From Alistipes excrementigallinarum (lineage in GTDB: Bacteria; Bacteroidota; Bacteroidia; Bacteroidales; Rikenellaceae), in NCBI GenBank assembly GCA_019112825.1, contig DXIP01000018.1, positions 186,001-250,000 on the forward strand: 64,000 bases of DNA, in the 5' to 3' direction. Under the pieces are notes generated by a model. The model saw nothing but the letters and a program-made list of their open reading frames with translations, was not told the origin of the DNA and did no database searches. A program made the translations under genes and the position numbers. Shown piece by piece: positions 52,733-61,499 of the stretch. Position 1 is the stretch's first letter. Each line of letters starts with the position of its first letter.

Positions 52733-53968
52733 ATGGAACAAAGCTGGAAAAAGACATTCGCCATCATCTGGAGCGGACAGTTTCTGTCGGTGCTCAGCAG
52801 TTCGATTGTCGGATATGCCGTGATTTTCTGGCTGAGCATCGAGACCCGCTCGGCCGAGGTGCTGGCGCTGGCCGCCATCTGCGGCATGCTGCCCCAGGCG
52901 GTTCTGGGCATCTTCGTCGGCCCCTACCTCGACCGCTGGAACCGCAAGCGGACGATGATTGCCTCCGACTCGTTCATCGCCCTCTGCACGCTGCTGCTGG
53001 CCCTGCTCTTCTGGCTGGGCGTGGCCCGCACGTGGCACATCTACCTGCTGCTGGCCTGCCGTTCGGCCGGCTCGGCCTTCCACAGGCCCGCCATGCAGGC
53101 CTCCATTCCGCTGCTGGCCCCCCGCTCGCAGCTCACCCGCATCGCCGGCATCAATCAGGTCATCAGCGCCGTGTCGGACATCGCCGGCCCGGCGCTCGGA
53201 GCGCTGCTCATCTCGCTCACGGGGATGGGCACCATCCTCATGCTCGACGTGGCCGGAGCGCTCTTCGCCTGCACGACGTTGCAGCTGGTCCGCATTCCCG
53301 AGCCCGAGCGTCCGGAACGGACGCCCGACCTGAGGCGTGAGTTCCGCGAAGGGTTTTCGGCCATCTTCGCCGTGCGGGGCATGGCGTGGTTCATCGGGCT
53401 GGCCATCGCCGTGCTCTTCTTCATCATGCCCGTCGGGGTGCTCTTCCCGCTCATGACGCTCGAACACTTCGGCGGCGGAACCTACGAAATGAGCCTCGTC
53501 GAGATTGTCTGGGGCGCCGGAGCACTGGCTGGAGGCGCCCTGATGGGGGTGCGCAACTACCACCGCAACCGGGCGCTGCTTATCAATGCAATGTACCTGG
53601 TCGTCGGCCTCTCGTTCCTCGGCTCGGGACTGCTCCCGGCATCGGGATTCGTCTGGTTCGCGCTCTTCACCGCGGCGGCGGGCATCACCTCGAGCGTCTT
53701 CAGCGCCGCCTTCATCGCCGTGGTCCAGCACCGGATTGCCGCCGAGGTGCTCGGCCGCGTCCTCTCGCTCTACTACGGATTCAGCCTGCTGCCGGCAGCG
53801 CTCGGACTGCTGGGCACCGGATTTCTGGCCGAACAGGTCGGACTGCGCCCCACCTTCATCATCTCGGGATGCATCATCTGCCTGCTCGGCATCGTCGCCT
53901 TCCTCATCCCCTCGGTCCGCCAGATTGACAGCAAAAGAGATGAGGAGCCGACCGGGCAGAAGAGGTAA
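52733..53968 (+). CDS. MFS transporter, drug-exporter (DHA3-like) type
   Basis: This 411-residue inner-membrane protein has 12 predicted hydrophobic segments. The motif-A loop between helices 2 and 3 reads GPYLDRWNRKRTM, and helix 5 contains a GPALGALLIS stretch; both fit the enterobactin/macrolide-exporter branch of the MFS. The cargo is unknown. The gene stands alone. No consensus promoter was recognised just upstream, where a repeat tract is found. Confidence 0.88.
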   Translation: MEQSWKKTFAIIWSGQFLSVLSSSIVGYAVIFWLSIETRSAEVLALAAICGMLPQAVLGIFVGPYLDRWNRKRTMIASDSFIALCTLLLALLFWLGVARTWHIYLLLACRSAGSAFHRPAMQASIPLLAPRSQLTRIAGINQVISAVSDIAGPALGALLISLTGMGTILMLDVAGALFACTTLQLVRIPEPERPERTPDLRREFREGFSAIFAVRGMAWFIGLAIAVLFFIMPVGVLFPLMTLEHFGGGTYEMSLVEIVWGAGALAGGALMGVRNYHRNRALLINAMYLVVGLSFLGSGLLPASGFVWFALFTAAAGITSSVFSAAFIAVVQHRIAAEVLGRVLSLYYGFSLLPAALGLLGTGFLAEQVGLRPTFIISGCIICLLGIVAFLIPSVRQIDSKRDEEPTGQKR

Positions 53969-54172
53969 ACGCCGCACTCATCCCGCCGCATTCGATGCAG
54001 GTCCGACAGGCCCTGCGATTCCTTCCCGGTCCTGCTCCGGCAACCGTTCAGCACCTTCTCCCCTTTCCCGCCTCTGCTCTTCGCACCGCTCCTGCTCCCC
54101 CACCTGGCCGGGCCTCCAGACGGTTCAAGCCTCCCTTCCGACTCCACGGCGCAATCTCCGCGCGCCGGACGG
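53969..54172. other. Non-coding spacer between convergent genes
   Basis: This is C-rich sequence with pyrimidine-biased words (CCCTTTCCCGCCTC) and no believable gene on either strand. Confidence 0.45.
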
Positions 54173-54206
54173 CAAAAAAACGGTGCGAAGCCTCAGCTCC
54201 GCACCG
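54173..54206 (-). terminator. Terminator of the minus-strand lipoprotein gene
   Basis: On the minus strand the stem CGGTGCGGAGC / GCTTCGCACCG (with a wobble pair) is followed by TTTTTTT, 33 bp after the stop. Confidence 0.78.
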
Positions 54207-54238
54207 ATGGATGCATCAGACGTTCCGCGGGAGGGGGG

Positions 54239-55216
54239 TCAGTCGACCACCACGACGTGGCCGTTGTAGCGAATCGTATAAATCAGCGCATAGCTGCCCT
54301 GAAGCTCCCACTCCACCGAGACCTCGTTCGAAGGGAACTGTGCGGCGTCGTAGTCGCCGGCATCGGGCATGCGGCAGGTCTCCACGCCGTCGCTGATGAT
54401 GTTGTAGCCGATGCACTCGCCCCCCTTGATTTCATACTCAAGGGCCAGCGAGGTGGTGTTGTTGAAGGTCACGAACGAGCGGCCCGAAGCCTCGCCCTCC
54501 AGCTCGCTGCCCTTGCCCTCCTCGGCAAAGTCGGAGTAGCAGAGCGTCCCCGCCTTGGGCTTCCAGCGGAAGGTGCCGCTCCAGTCGGAGGTATAGGCCT
54601 CCTGCTCGTAAATCTTCACGGCAGCCATCTCGATGACATAGCCGCCCGTCGCATCGGCATGGATGCGCGTCGAGCCTCCTTCGCAGGTTACCTTCTCGTC
54701 GGAGCCGGCCGTCATCTCAACCGGCGTATCGATGGAGACGGTCCAGAGGTTGTCGGCATCGGTCGCGGCCAGCTGCCGGTCCCCCGTCATGACGATGTAG
54801 GAGCCTGTCCGGTTGTAGGCGTCGTAGCTCCCCTTGCTGCCGTTGTAGCGAATGCGGAAGCCCGAGGCAATCTTCTCGAGCTCGGTATTGTAGCCGAAGA
54901 GCAGGTTCTGCAGGTTGGCGCCGCTCACCTGAATCTTCTTCAGATACTCAACGTCGAACGGGTCTCCCGGCTCCTGCCCCTGCTCGACGGCAGCGGCCGC
55001 CTGCTTTTCGGCTTCGGCCAGCAGCATTGCCAGACGCAGGGAGGCGTCGGCCGACTGCATCGAGAGCACGTTCTGCGGATGAGCCGCATTGTAGATGGCG
55101 ATACCGGGGCGCACGGGCTCCAGTTTCTTGAAGAGGTCGTTGCCTTCGCTCTTGAGGCATCCCGTGAGCGAGAGCGCTGCGGCCGCCGCGAGGGAGATAA
55201 GGTAGAATTTGCGCAT
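54239..55216 (-). CDS. Lipoprotein of unknown function
   Basis: This is a 325-residue lipoprotein (lipobox LTGC, then LKSEGND). Two parts are visible: an N-terminal helical segment (~30-110; RLAMLLAEAEKQAAAAVEQ) and a beta-rich C-terminal part with GSYIVMTGDRQL and GGYVIEMAAVKIYEQEAY. No family was recognised. The frame is open 34 codons further, but the ATG at 55216 begins the signal peptide. It is divergent from the MBL-fold gene and ends at a clear terminator. Confidence 0.75.
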   Translation of the reverse strand: MRKFYLISLAAAAALSLTGCLKSEGNDLFKKLEPVRPGIAIYNAAHPQNVLSMQSADASLRLAMLLAEAEKQAAAAVEQGQEPGDPFDVEYLKKIQVSGANLQNLLFGYNTELEKIASGFRIRYNGSKGSYDAYNRTGSYIVMTGDRQLAATDADNLWTVSIDTPVEMTAGSDEKVTCEGGSTRIHADATGGYVIEMAAVKIYEQEAYTSDWSGTFRWKPKAGTLCYSDFAEEGKGSELEGEASGRSFVTFNNTTSLALEYEIKGGECIGYNIISDGVETCRMPDAGDYDAAQFPSNEVSVEWELQGSYALIYTIRYNGHVVVVD

Positions 55217-55315
55217 GGTCTGTTCTGTTTGGTTTCCCGATAAACGGTGCACAGCGACCGATACTGCATCGCACGTCCGAAAAAAATCGGAGACCGCACC
55301 GACGTTTATCATCTG

Positions 55316-55323
55316 CAAAGATA
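55316..55323 (-). promoter_or_regulatory. -7 box for the minus-strand lipoprotein
   Basis: TATCTTTG on the minus strand is an exact match, 99 bp before the ATG. No TTTG element at the right distance was found. Confidence 0.5.
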
Positions 55324-55380
55324 GGAATTATTCGTTTTTTTCGTTAAATTGGACTCCGGAATCTCTAAATCCAGGATACA

Positions 55381-56127
55381 ATGATTCGCAAAACCCTCTT
55401 GCTTATGTCGTTTCTTTCACTCTTCGGCTGCGGCGCATCGCACGCCCCCGAATTTCCGACGGATACCTTCACGGCCCGCGACGGTTCCCAGTTTACAATG
55501 ACCTTCATCAAACACGGCTCGCTGGCCATCGAGGTGGCGGGCAAGCACATCTACATCGACCCTGTCAGCGAATATGCCGACTACGCGACGCTGCCCAAGG
55601 CCGACCTCATTCTGGTGACCCACTCCCACTACGACCACTTCGACCGCACGGCCATCGAGGCGCTCGAGACCCCCGAAACGGACCTGCTCTGCGACAAGAC
55701 GACGGCCGAGGCCTTCGACTTCGACTGCCACGTGATGATGCCGGGCGACACGGCCCGTCCGCGCGACTACGTCACCATCGAGGCCGTAGCGGCCTACAAC
55801 ACCTCGGCCGACCGGCAGCAGTACCATCCGCGCGAGCGTCAGGATGTGGGCTACCTGCTCACCATCGGCGGCACGCGCATCTATGTCTCGGGCGACGGCG
55901 AGAACACCCCCGAGATGGAGGCGCTCCGCGACATCGACATCGCGCTGCTGGCCGTCAACCAGCCCTTCACGATGACCGTCGACCAGGCCGTCGAGGCGGT
56001 GAAGGCCATCCGCCCGAAGATTTTCTACCCCTACCACTACGGCGAAGTGGACGAGAAGACCGACCTCGACCGGCTCACCCGCGAGCTGGAGGGTGTCACC
56101 GAGGTCCGCATCCGCCCGATGGAGTAA
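55381..56127 (+). CDS. MBL-fold (UlaG-like) metallo-hydrolase, lipoprotein
   Basis: This is a 248-residue lipoprotein (LFGC, Cys17). The metallo-beta-lactamase motif HSHYDH gives His81, His83, Asp85 and His86, and the later SGDGENTPEM supplies the next metal ligand region, so it is likely an active metal-dependent hydrolase. The compact fold resembles UlaG/YcbL-like proteins. Its substrate is unknown, and envelope location is inferred from the lipobox. It is a single gene closed by an inverted repeat. Confidence 0.85.
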   Translation: MIRKTLLLMSFLSLFGCGASHAPEFPTDTFTARDGSQFTMTFIKHGSLAIEVAGKHIYIDPVSEYADYATLPKADLILVTHSHYDHFDRTAIEALETPETDLLCDKTTAEAFDFDCHVMMPGDTARPRDYVTIEAVAAYNTSADRQQYHPRERQDVGYLLTIGGTRIYVSGDGENTPEMEALRDIDIALLAVNQPFTMTVDQAVEAVKAIRPKIFYPYHYGEVDEKTDLDRLTRELEGVTEVRIRPME

Positions 56128-56189
56128 TTGTTTGTTCCAAAGGCTCCGACTACCCTTCCCGGCAACATCCCAGCCGCACAACCGCACGG

Positions 56190-56224
56190 CAAGGGGCGCG
56201 ACCCGACGGGTCACGCCCCTTGTT
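56190..56224 (+). terminator. Inverted repeat after the MBL-fold gene
   Basis: The stem AAGGGGCG-GACCCG / CGGGTC-CGCCCCTT, with one central mismatch, is followed by TTGTTC. Confidence 0.65.
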
Positions 56225-56354
56225 CATGTTCCGAGCTGGAAAACGGCGCCGGGGGAAGGCTTCCGAGAACGACTCCGGAAAACGGCTTCGGAGGAAGGTT
56301 CCGGAGGTCAGGAGGGAGGAGCGCCGCACGGAGCTGCGCGCCTCCCCACCCCCG

Positions 56355-58106
56355 TCACTCGCGGATGCAGCGGATGTTGCCGCCGATGGCCTCGTTCTGG
56401 GCGTTGTTATTGCTCACCGCACGCGAGTACCAGTAGAGCATGTAGCCCTTGAAGTTCTGCGCCGGATAGTTGTGGTTGTAGGAGCAGGCCGACCAATAGT
56501 AGCCGTAGCGCCCCACGTTCGACAGCCGGCCCGAATCCATCCGGTAGCCCTGCGCCGGCCGGTAGCCGCCCTTGTAGGTGCGCGACTGATGTTCGCCCGC
56601 CGCTGCCATCGTCGTCTTGTCGGCGTCGGCCATCACCTCCTGATACCATCCCGGCACCTTGTATCCCGGCGGGCAGGGGTCGAACATCGTCTTCTGGTTG
56701 TTGCGCTTCATGAAGTCGTAGCCCCACAGCTCGGCATACTGCACATTGTCGTCGTTGAACCACGCCCCGACACCGCTCGAGGCGACCTGCGCCCCGTAGG
56801 TGATGAAGGTCATCGGATGGGCCGCCGCATAGTCGACCGACTGCCCCGAGGCGATGGAGGCGTCGTCGTTGCGCAGCGTCGACCAGCCGGTCGTATGGGC
56901 CGCGTTGAAGACGCAGTCTCCCTCGATGGCGCTCTGGAAGGCCTCACCGTCGGGAATGGCCGCGCCGTCGGGGTTCGCCAGCTGCGACGTCGCGATGAAG
57001 GGGTCCTTGCGCCCCCACTGATAGAAGAGGCCGAACGACGCCACGTCGTCGACCGCCGTCGAGGTGGCCCCCACATTGCGGTCGAGGAAGAGATACTCGG
57101 GCGAGGAGCCCTCGATAAGGTGGGCCGAGGGGTCCTCCGTCATCCAGATGTGCCAGCTCCAGACCACCCGCTGCTCGCTGTCGAAGAGGGCCAGCACCGC
57201 ATTGCCGCGCCCCGCCGAGGCCTCAAAGCGAATCCGTTTCGAGGCGGCGTCAAACGACACCCCCGAAACCAGCCCCTCGGCCGAGGCCCAGAGCCAGTCG
57301 GCGCTCCACCCTTCGCCCGGCTGGATGGCCCCGTCGAAATGCTTGCTCTCCGCATCGGCATTGGCGCTCACGCCATTGCCGCGCACATCGGCCGCAAAGG
57401 AGTAGACGCCCGCCTCGCTCACCAGGTAGCAGTTGGCCGTCCCCGAGGCGCTCAGGTCGACCGACGAGGGGTCGGCCGTACGGAAAGGCTTCACGGCCAG
57501 CTCGCTGCGCGACTCAGCATCGGCAACGTAGGCGTAGAGCCGGTAGTCGGTCGCCGCGGCAAGGCCCCGGATTTCGAGCTTCATCTCGGCCGCAGCCTCC
57601 ACCTCGGTAAACTCCGAAGGCTCGCCCCCGTCGGCGGGAAGGCAGGCCCAGAAGAGGCGCAGCGCGTCGGAGGTCGTCACCGAGGCCTCGGCCCCCTCGG
57701 CCGTGGCGGTCACCTCGCCGAACTGGAGTGCCGGCAGACGCAGCGTCTCGAAATCGCGGCTCACCGCCTCGCACGGCTCGCCCTTTGCATTCTCGGCCCG
57801 CGCCATAAGCGTATAGGTCGTGCCGGCGTCAAGCCCCTCGACGCGGAGCGTCACCGAAGCGGCGGGACTCTCCAGTTGCGTCCAGGCCGATGCGTCGGGC
57901 GCGGTGCCCTGACTCAGACAGCAGTAGGCCACACGCGCGGCCTGTTCCGATTTCAGGGTGAAGCTCACCGCCTGCCGGGCAGGGGTCACCTCTTCGATGG
58001 TCACCTTGGCCGGAAGCGGCCGCGGAGCATCACTATCCGACTTGCTGCACGCCGTCGGAAGCAGGGCCGCCCAGGCGGCCGTCAAGAGTACAAACAATCT
58101 CCTCAT
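56355..58106 (-). CDS. Riboswitch-controlled lipoprotein with FN3-like and FISUMP-like domains
   Basis: This is a 583-residue lipoprotein (LLPTAC, then SKSDSD). Two FN3-like modules lie at ~35-210 (LEGLDAGTTYTLMARAENAKG-type strands), followed by a beta domain of ~130 residues and a C-terminal region (~360-583) resembling the Fibrobacter major paralogous domain: YLFLDRNVGAT, FYQWGRKDPF, FDPCPPGYKVPGW and the closing GGNIRCIRE. The frame is open 46 codons upstream, but the ATG at 58106 begins the signal peptide. A cobalamin riboswitch lies directly upstream, so expression should fall when B12 is abundant. A role in B12 or corrinoid capture at the cell surface is inferred from that alone. Confidence 0.78.
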   Translation of the reverse strand: MRRLFVLLTAAWAALLPTACSKSDSDAPRPLPAKVTIEEVTPARQAVSFTLKSEQAARVAYCCLSQGTAPDASAWTQLESPAASVTLRVEGLDAGTTYTLMARAENAKGEPCEAVSRDFETLRLPALQFGEVTATAEGAEASVTTSDALRLFWACLPADGGEPSEFTEVEAAAEMKLEIRGLAAATDYRLYAYVADAESRSELAVKPFRTADPSSVDLSASGTANCYLVSEAGVYSFAADVRGNGVSANADAESKHFDGAIQPGEGWSADWLWASAEGLVSGVSFDAASKRIRFEASAGRGNAVLALFDSEQRVVWSWHIWMTEDPSAHLIEGSSPEYLFLDRNVGATSTAVDDVASFGLFYQWGRKDPFIATSQLANPDGAAIPDGEAFQSAIEGDCVFNAAHTTGWSTLRNDDASIASGQSVDYAAAHPMTFITYGAQVASSGVGAWFNDDNVQYAELWGYDFMKRNNQKTMFDPCPPGYKVPGWYQEVMADADKTTMAAAGEHQSRTYKGGYRPAQGYRMDSGRLSNVGRYGYYWSACSYNHNYPAQNFKGYMLYWYSRAVSNNNAQNEAIGGNIRCIRE

Positions 58107-58257
58107 ATCCTGTACAATTAAAGGGTTAGGCGTTGCACCGCACCATCGGCGCCGCCCGCAGGAAGATTCGGAGTATGCAAAAAAGGGGAAACGGTAAAAC
58201 GAAAAGAGTTCCTCCACCTCGCCCCGCCCGTCCTCCGCAGGCATGCGCTCGATTCAG

Positions 58258-58425
58258 GCAAAGGCAGGTCTTCTGACTCGCTTCCGACGCGACGCCTTCC
58301 CAACCCGAAGGTCAGTGGCAAAAGATTGTCGCGACGACAGCCCGGCATCCACCGGGACGAAGCTCACAGCAGCGGGAACTGTTGCCGAATTGCACGGCAT
58401 TCCCTTTTAATCCCTCGAGGCGGCG
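58258..58425 (-). promoter_or_regulatory. Cobalamin (B12) riboswitch
   Basis: Read on the minus strand, the order of conserved cobalamin-element words is intact: AAAAGGGAAT, GCCGTGCAATTCGGCAACAG, TTCCCGCTGCTGTGA, GCCACTGACC, GGTTGGGAAGGCG and finally GAGTCAGAAGACCTGCC, the B12-box end. The element lies ~150 nt upstream of the lipoprotein ATG and just after a consensus promoter. No obvious intrinsic terminator follows, so control of translation is more likely than attenuation. Confidence 0.9.
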
Positions 58426-58451
58426 CGGCCTCTCGGGAACCGTTTGCAGGG

Positions 58452-58482
58452 CAAATGTAGCCATTTCCGGCATATTTCCAAA
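58452..58482 (-). promoter_or_regulatory. Promoter ahead of the cobalamin riboswitch
   Basis: On the minus strand TTTG (58482-58479), a 19-bp spacer and TACATTTG (58459-58452) form a full consensus promoter, placing the transcript start just before the riboswitch. Confidence 0.85.
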
Positions 58483-58545
58483 CGCTTCGGGCAAAAATCG
58501 TCCGGCCGACGCTCCGTCCGGCCGCCGTCTGAAGGCCCTCATGGG

Positions 58546-58589
58546 ACAAAAAAGCGGAGCGCTTCCCCCTTTGGGGGAAAACGCTCCGC
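58546..58589 (-). terminator. Terminator of the metal-uptake cluster
   Basis: On the minus strand a long stem (GCGGAGCG and TTCCCCC with its mates around a four-base loop) is followed by TTTTTT, 29 bp after the HMA gene. Confidence 0.85.
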
Positions 58590-58617
58590 AGCGGTCGGTT
58601 TCAGCGCGCGCGAAAGG

Positions 58618-58935
58618 CTACTCGGCCTTTTCGGCCTCGGGCATCGGTTCGGCCTTCACCTTGAGCGAGGCCAGCCCCTTGACAATCGTCTGCACGTCGT
58701 TCTTCGAGGCGTCGTAGACCACCGTAACCTGCTTCGTGGCGAGGTCCACCTGCACATCCTTGATGCCTTTGCCCAGCACGGGCACGTTGTTCATGATGCG
58801 GGTCACGCAGTGCTCGCAGTCCACATCGGTCTTGAAGACGGTGGTCACCGTCTTCTTCTGGGCGGCGGGTTTGGCCGCCATGCAGGTGCCGACGCCCAGC
58901 AGCAGGACGAGGCACATCATCAGCATCTTTTTCAT
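58618..58935 (-). CDS. Exported heavy-metal-associated (HMA) domain protein
   Basis: This 105-residue protein has a signal peptide (cleavage near CMAA) and one HMA ferredoxin-like domain. The metal site is Cys40-x-x-Cys43 in DVDCEHCVTRIMNN, followed by the usual VQVDLATKQVTVVYDAS and a C-terminal helix. It probably binds Cu(I), Zn(II) or a similar ion in the periplasm. It lies 98 bp after a TonB-dependent receptor on the same strand and is the last gene of a metal-related cluster. Confidence 0.9.
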   Translation of the reverse strand: MKKMLMMCLVLLLGVGTCMAAKPAAQKKTVTTVFKTDVDCEHCVTRIMNNVPVLGKGIKDVQVDLATKQVTVVYDASKNDVQTIVKGLASLKVKAEPMPEAEKAE

Positions 58936-59033
58936 CTTGTCTCCTGTTTTTTGAAGTTTTACTCGTATTCGTTCATTCCGGCGCGCGGAGGCCGTCCGGA
59001 GCGCTCCGGCCCGGCCCGCGCCCCGCATCAGTA

Positions 59034-61412
59034 TCAGTAGAGGTTGAAGCGCACGCCCAGATAGAACTTGCGCCCCATGAGCGGACCCCAGACGTTCATC
59101 GAGTTGAAGGCCGCCGAGAAGGGGTTGTCGGCACTCAGAATCGGGTCGTGCTGCATGTAGTCGCCGATGTTCTCGCAGCCGACGTAGATGTCGAACTTGC
59201 CCACCTTGCGGGTCACCTGTGCGAAGAAAATCGGGTAGCGCGGCGAGTAATAGCCGTAGTCGGCCTCCACGACGCCGTTGTTCTCCACGAAGCGCGGCAC
59301 GCGGCTCGGGCCGTTCAGCTGGGCCGTCACGTCGAAGACCCAACGGCGGAACTTGGTGGCGTACTGGATGTTGAGCAGCGTCTTGTACTGGCTGATGAGC
59401 GGCCGCTCGACGCGCACGTGCTCCGTTCCCTGGGGGTTGCGGTTGAGCGTCATCTCGCTGTCCGTGTAGCGGAACGTGGCGAAGATGTCGAGCCGCTCGA
59501 CGGGCGACCACGAGAAGTCGACCTGGTAGGTATCCGTATAGGAGCGGCCGTCGGTGTTGTAGATGTGGATGGCGGAGGGGTCCATCTCCTGGTCGACGAC
59601 CACCGAGTTGTAGAACTGCGTGCGGAAGTAGTCGAAGCTCAGCGTCGCATCGTCCTCGCGCACCAGCGTGAAGCTCTGCGTGAGGCTGCCGCCGAAGGTC
59701 AGCGCCTTCTCCATGCGGTTGAAGTCGCGCGAGAAGCCGTTGTCGAAGACCAGCTTGCGCCCCGTGGCCAGCATGCCGACGTTGTCCGTGATGATGTTGG
59801 TCGTGCGGTAGCCCAGACCGGCCGAGGCGCGCAGCGTGGTGGTGCGGGTGATGTTCCAGCGGATGTGGCCGCGCGGCGTGGCGAAGAAGTTGTCGAAGTA
59901 GCGGTTGTAATCGCCGCGAATGCCCGCCACGAGCGAGAACTTGTCCTTGATGGAGTAGGTATACTCGGCGAAGAGTCCCGCCTCGCCCTCCGTACGGTCG
60001 AAGGTGAAGTCACCGGCCGACGTCCCGGCAATCCAGGGCGTGGGGTTGAGCAGCGACTCGCGGTAGTAGTTCAGGTGGGCCTGACCGCCGACGTTGATGG
60101 AGGAGCGGTAGGTGAAGTAGTGGTTGTACATGAGCGAGAGCGAGAGCGCGTTCTGGTTGCCCGAGTAGTTGTTCAGGCCGAAGTAGGCCTCCTCGTCGAA
60201 GTGGTCGAAGTCGGCCACGAAGGCCAGGTTCGAGCGCATCTCGTCCTGCTCCTGCTCGTCGTAGACCGACGGGCCGAGCGGCAGGCCGATTTTGACGTAG
60301 CCGTTGGCGTTGCGATTGCGGATGTGCGAGCCGTAGAGCGGCTTGCCGGCAGCATCGGGCTGCTCCCACAGCGACCAGTCATCCTCCATCGCCCGGCGCA
60401 TGGCGTCGGTATTGCGGTAGCCGAGCATGCCGCCCAGGCGGTTCTCCTGGACGAACTTCCAGCCCCAGCGAATCTGCGTGCCGTTGTCGGCCGCATAGAG
60501 CCACTTGTTGGCCACGTTGAACTGGCTGGTGATGGGCAGGTCGCGGAAACCGTCGTCGTTGTGGTCCATGCGCCGCACGTCGGTGTCGCCCGAGCCGTGG
60601 AGCAGGATGATGCTCGTCAGCTTTCCGTCGCGCGAGACGGGAAAGGCCGAGGTGATGTTGGCCTCGGGACGCAGCTCGTCGTCGAGGTAGACGTTGACGA
60701 AGAGGCGCTCGGCGTCGGTCGGCTTGCGGTGCTCGAGGTTGATTTGGCCCGTGATGGCCTCATGGCCGGCCGTCACCGAGGCGACGCCCTTCGAGACCTG
60801 AATCGAGTTGAGCCACATGCCCGGCGTATAGCTCAGGCCGTAGGGGGCGCTGAGCCCCTGCATGATGGGGCGGTTCTCGTCGAGAATCTGCGTATAGGTG
60901 CCGGCCAGACCGAGCATCTTGATTTGCCGCGCGCCCGAGATGGCGTCGCTGTAGCCTACGGTCACCGACGCCGAGTTCTCGAACGACTCGGCCAGGTTGC
61001 AGCAGGCCATCTTGCAGAGGCCGGCAAAGGATATCATCTCGTTCTTGACAATGCCGTCGTGCTTGACATAGTTGCCGCTCTGGTTCCCCTCGATGACCAC
61101 CTCGTCGAGCGAGACCCCTTCGGCCTCGAGCGCGAAGTTGAGCTCCGCACGGTTGTCGTCGATGCGGACCGTGTCGTTGACGTAACCGAGGTAGGAGGCG
61201 ACCAGACGGTCGTAGCCGCGCACGCGGTGCACCAGGAAGCCACCCTCGGCATCGGTGCTTGCGCCGACGGTCGTTCCGGCCCAGTAGACCGAAGCGCCGA
61301 CGAGCGGCTGTCCCTCCGTATCGCACACCTTGCCGCGCAGGTCCTGGGCGCGAAGCGGCGAGGCGGCGGCAAACAGCGTAAGAATTGCAATCGATAAAGC
61401 GAATCGTTTCAT
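59034..61412 (-). CDS. TonB-dependent receptor, probable metal or metallophore transporter
   Basis: This 792-residue outer-membrane receptor has a signal peptide (LRAQ), then a carboxypeptidase-regulatory-like domain (~25-105; LRGKVCDTEGQPLVGASVYW), a plug (~115-240) and a barrel ending FYLGVRFNLY. The plug contains a Cys-rich LCKMACCNLAESFE segment, a possible metal site. The frame is open 27 codons upstream; the ATG at 61412 starts the signal peptide. It sits between a Fur-family gene and an HMA gene, which argues for transition-metal uptake; the exact metal is not known. Confidence 0.9.
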   Translation of the reverse strand: MKRFALSIAILTLFAAASPLRAQDLRGKVCDTEGQPLVGASVYWAGTTVGASTDAEGGFLVHRVRGYDRLVASYLGYVNDTVRIDDNRAELNFALEAEGVSLDEVVIEGNQSGNYVKHDGIVKNEMISFAGLCKMACCNLAESFENSASVTVGYSDAISGARQIKMLGLAGTYTQILDENRPIMQGLSAPYGLSYTPGMWLNSIQVSKGVASVTAGHEAITGQINLEHRKPTDAERLFVNVYLDDELRPEANITSAFPVSRDGKLTSIILLHGSGDTDVRRMDHNDDGFRDLPITSQFNVANKWLYAADNGTQIRWGWKFVQENRLGGMLGYRNTDAMRRAMEDDWSLWEQPDAAGKPLYGSHIRNRNANGYVKIGLPLGPSVYDEQEQDEMRSNLAFVADFDHFDEEAYFGLNNYSGNQNALSLSLMYNHYFTYRSSINVGGQAHLNYYRESLLNPTPWIAGTSAGDFTFDRTEGEAGLFAEYTYSIKDKFSLVAGIRGDYNRYFDNFFATPRGHIRWNITRTTTLRASAGLGYRTTNIITDNVGMLATGRKLVFDNGFSRDFNRMEKALTFGGSLTQSFTLVREDDATLSFDYFRTQFYNSVVVDQEMDPSAIHIYNTDGRSYTDTYQVDFSWSPVERLDIFATFRYTDSEMTLNRNPQGTEHVRVERPLISQYKTLLNIQYATKFRRWVFDVTAQLNGPSRVPRFVENNGVVEADYGYYSPRYPIFFAQVTRKVGKFDIYVGCENIGDYMQHDPILSADNPFSAAFNSMNVWGPLMGRKFYLGVRFNLY

Positions 61413-61454
61413 GGGTTTTTCATTTTTCGACGGAGCAAAGGTGGCAAAAAAGAG

Positions 61455-61471
61455 TTGCAACCGGGTTGCAA
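61455..61471. promoter_or_regulatory. Two TTGCAA palindromes upstream of the receptor gene
   Basis: TTGCAA occurs at 61455-61460 and 61466-61471, 11 bp apart, about one helical turn. They lie in the 87-bp gap between the Fur-family gene and the receptor ATG and are candidate regulator-binding sites. Confidence 0.4.
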
Positions 61472-61499
61472 AGTCTCTATGCATACCCTGCACTGGGGC

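Noticed and set aside
55209..58121. A 970-codon open frame on the plus strand
   Set aside because: It runs across the divergent gap, the MBL-fold gene and the antisense of the riboswitch-controlled lipoprotein; codon structure and motifs support the other frames.
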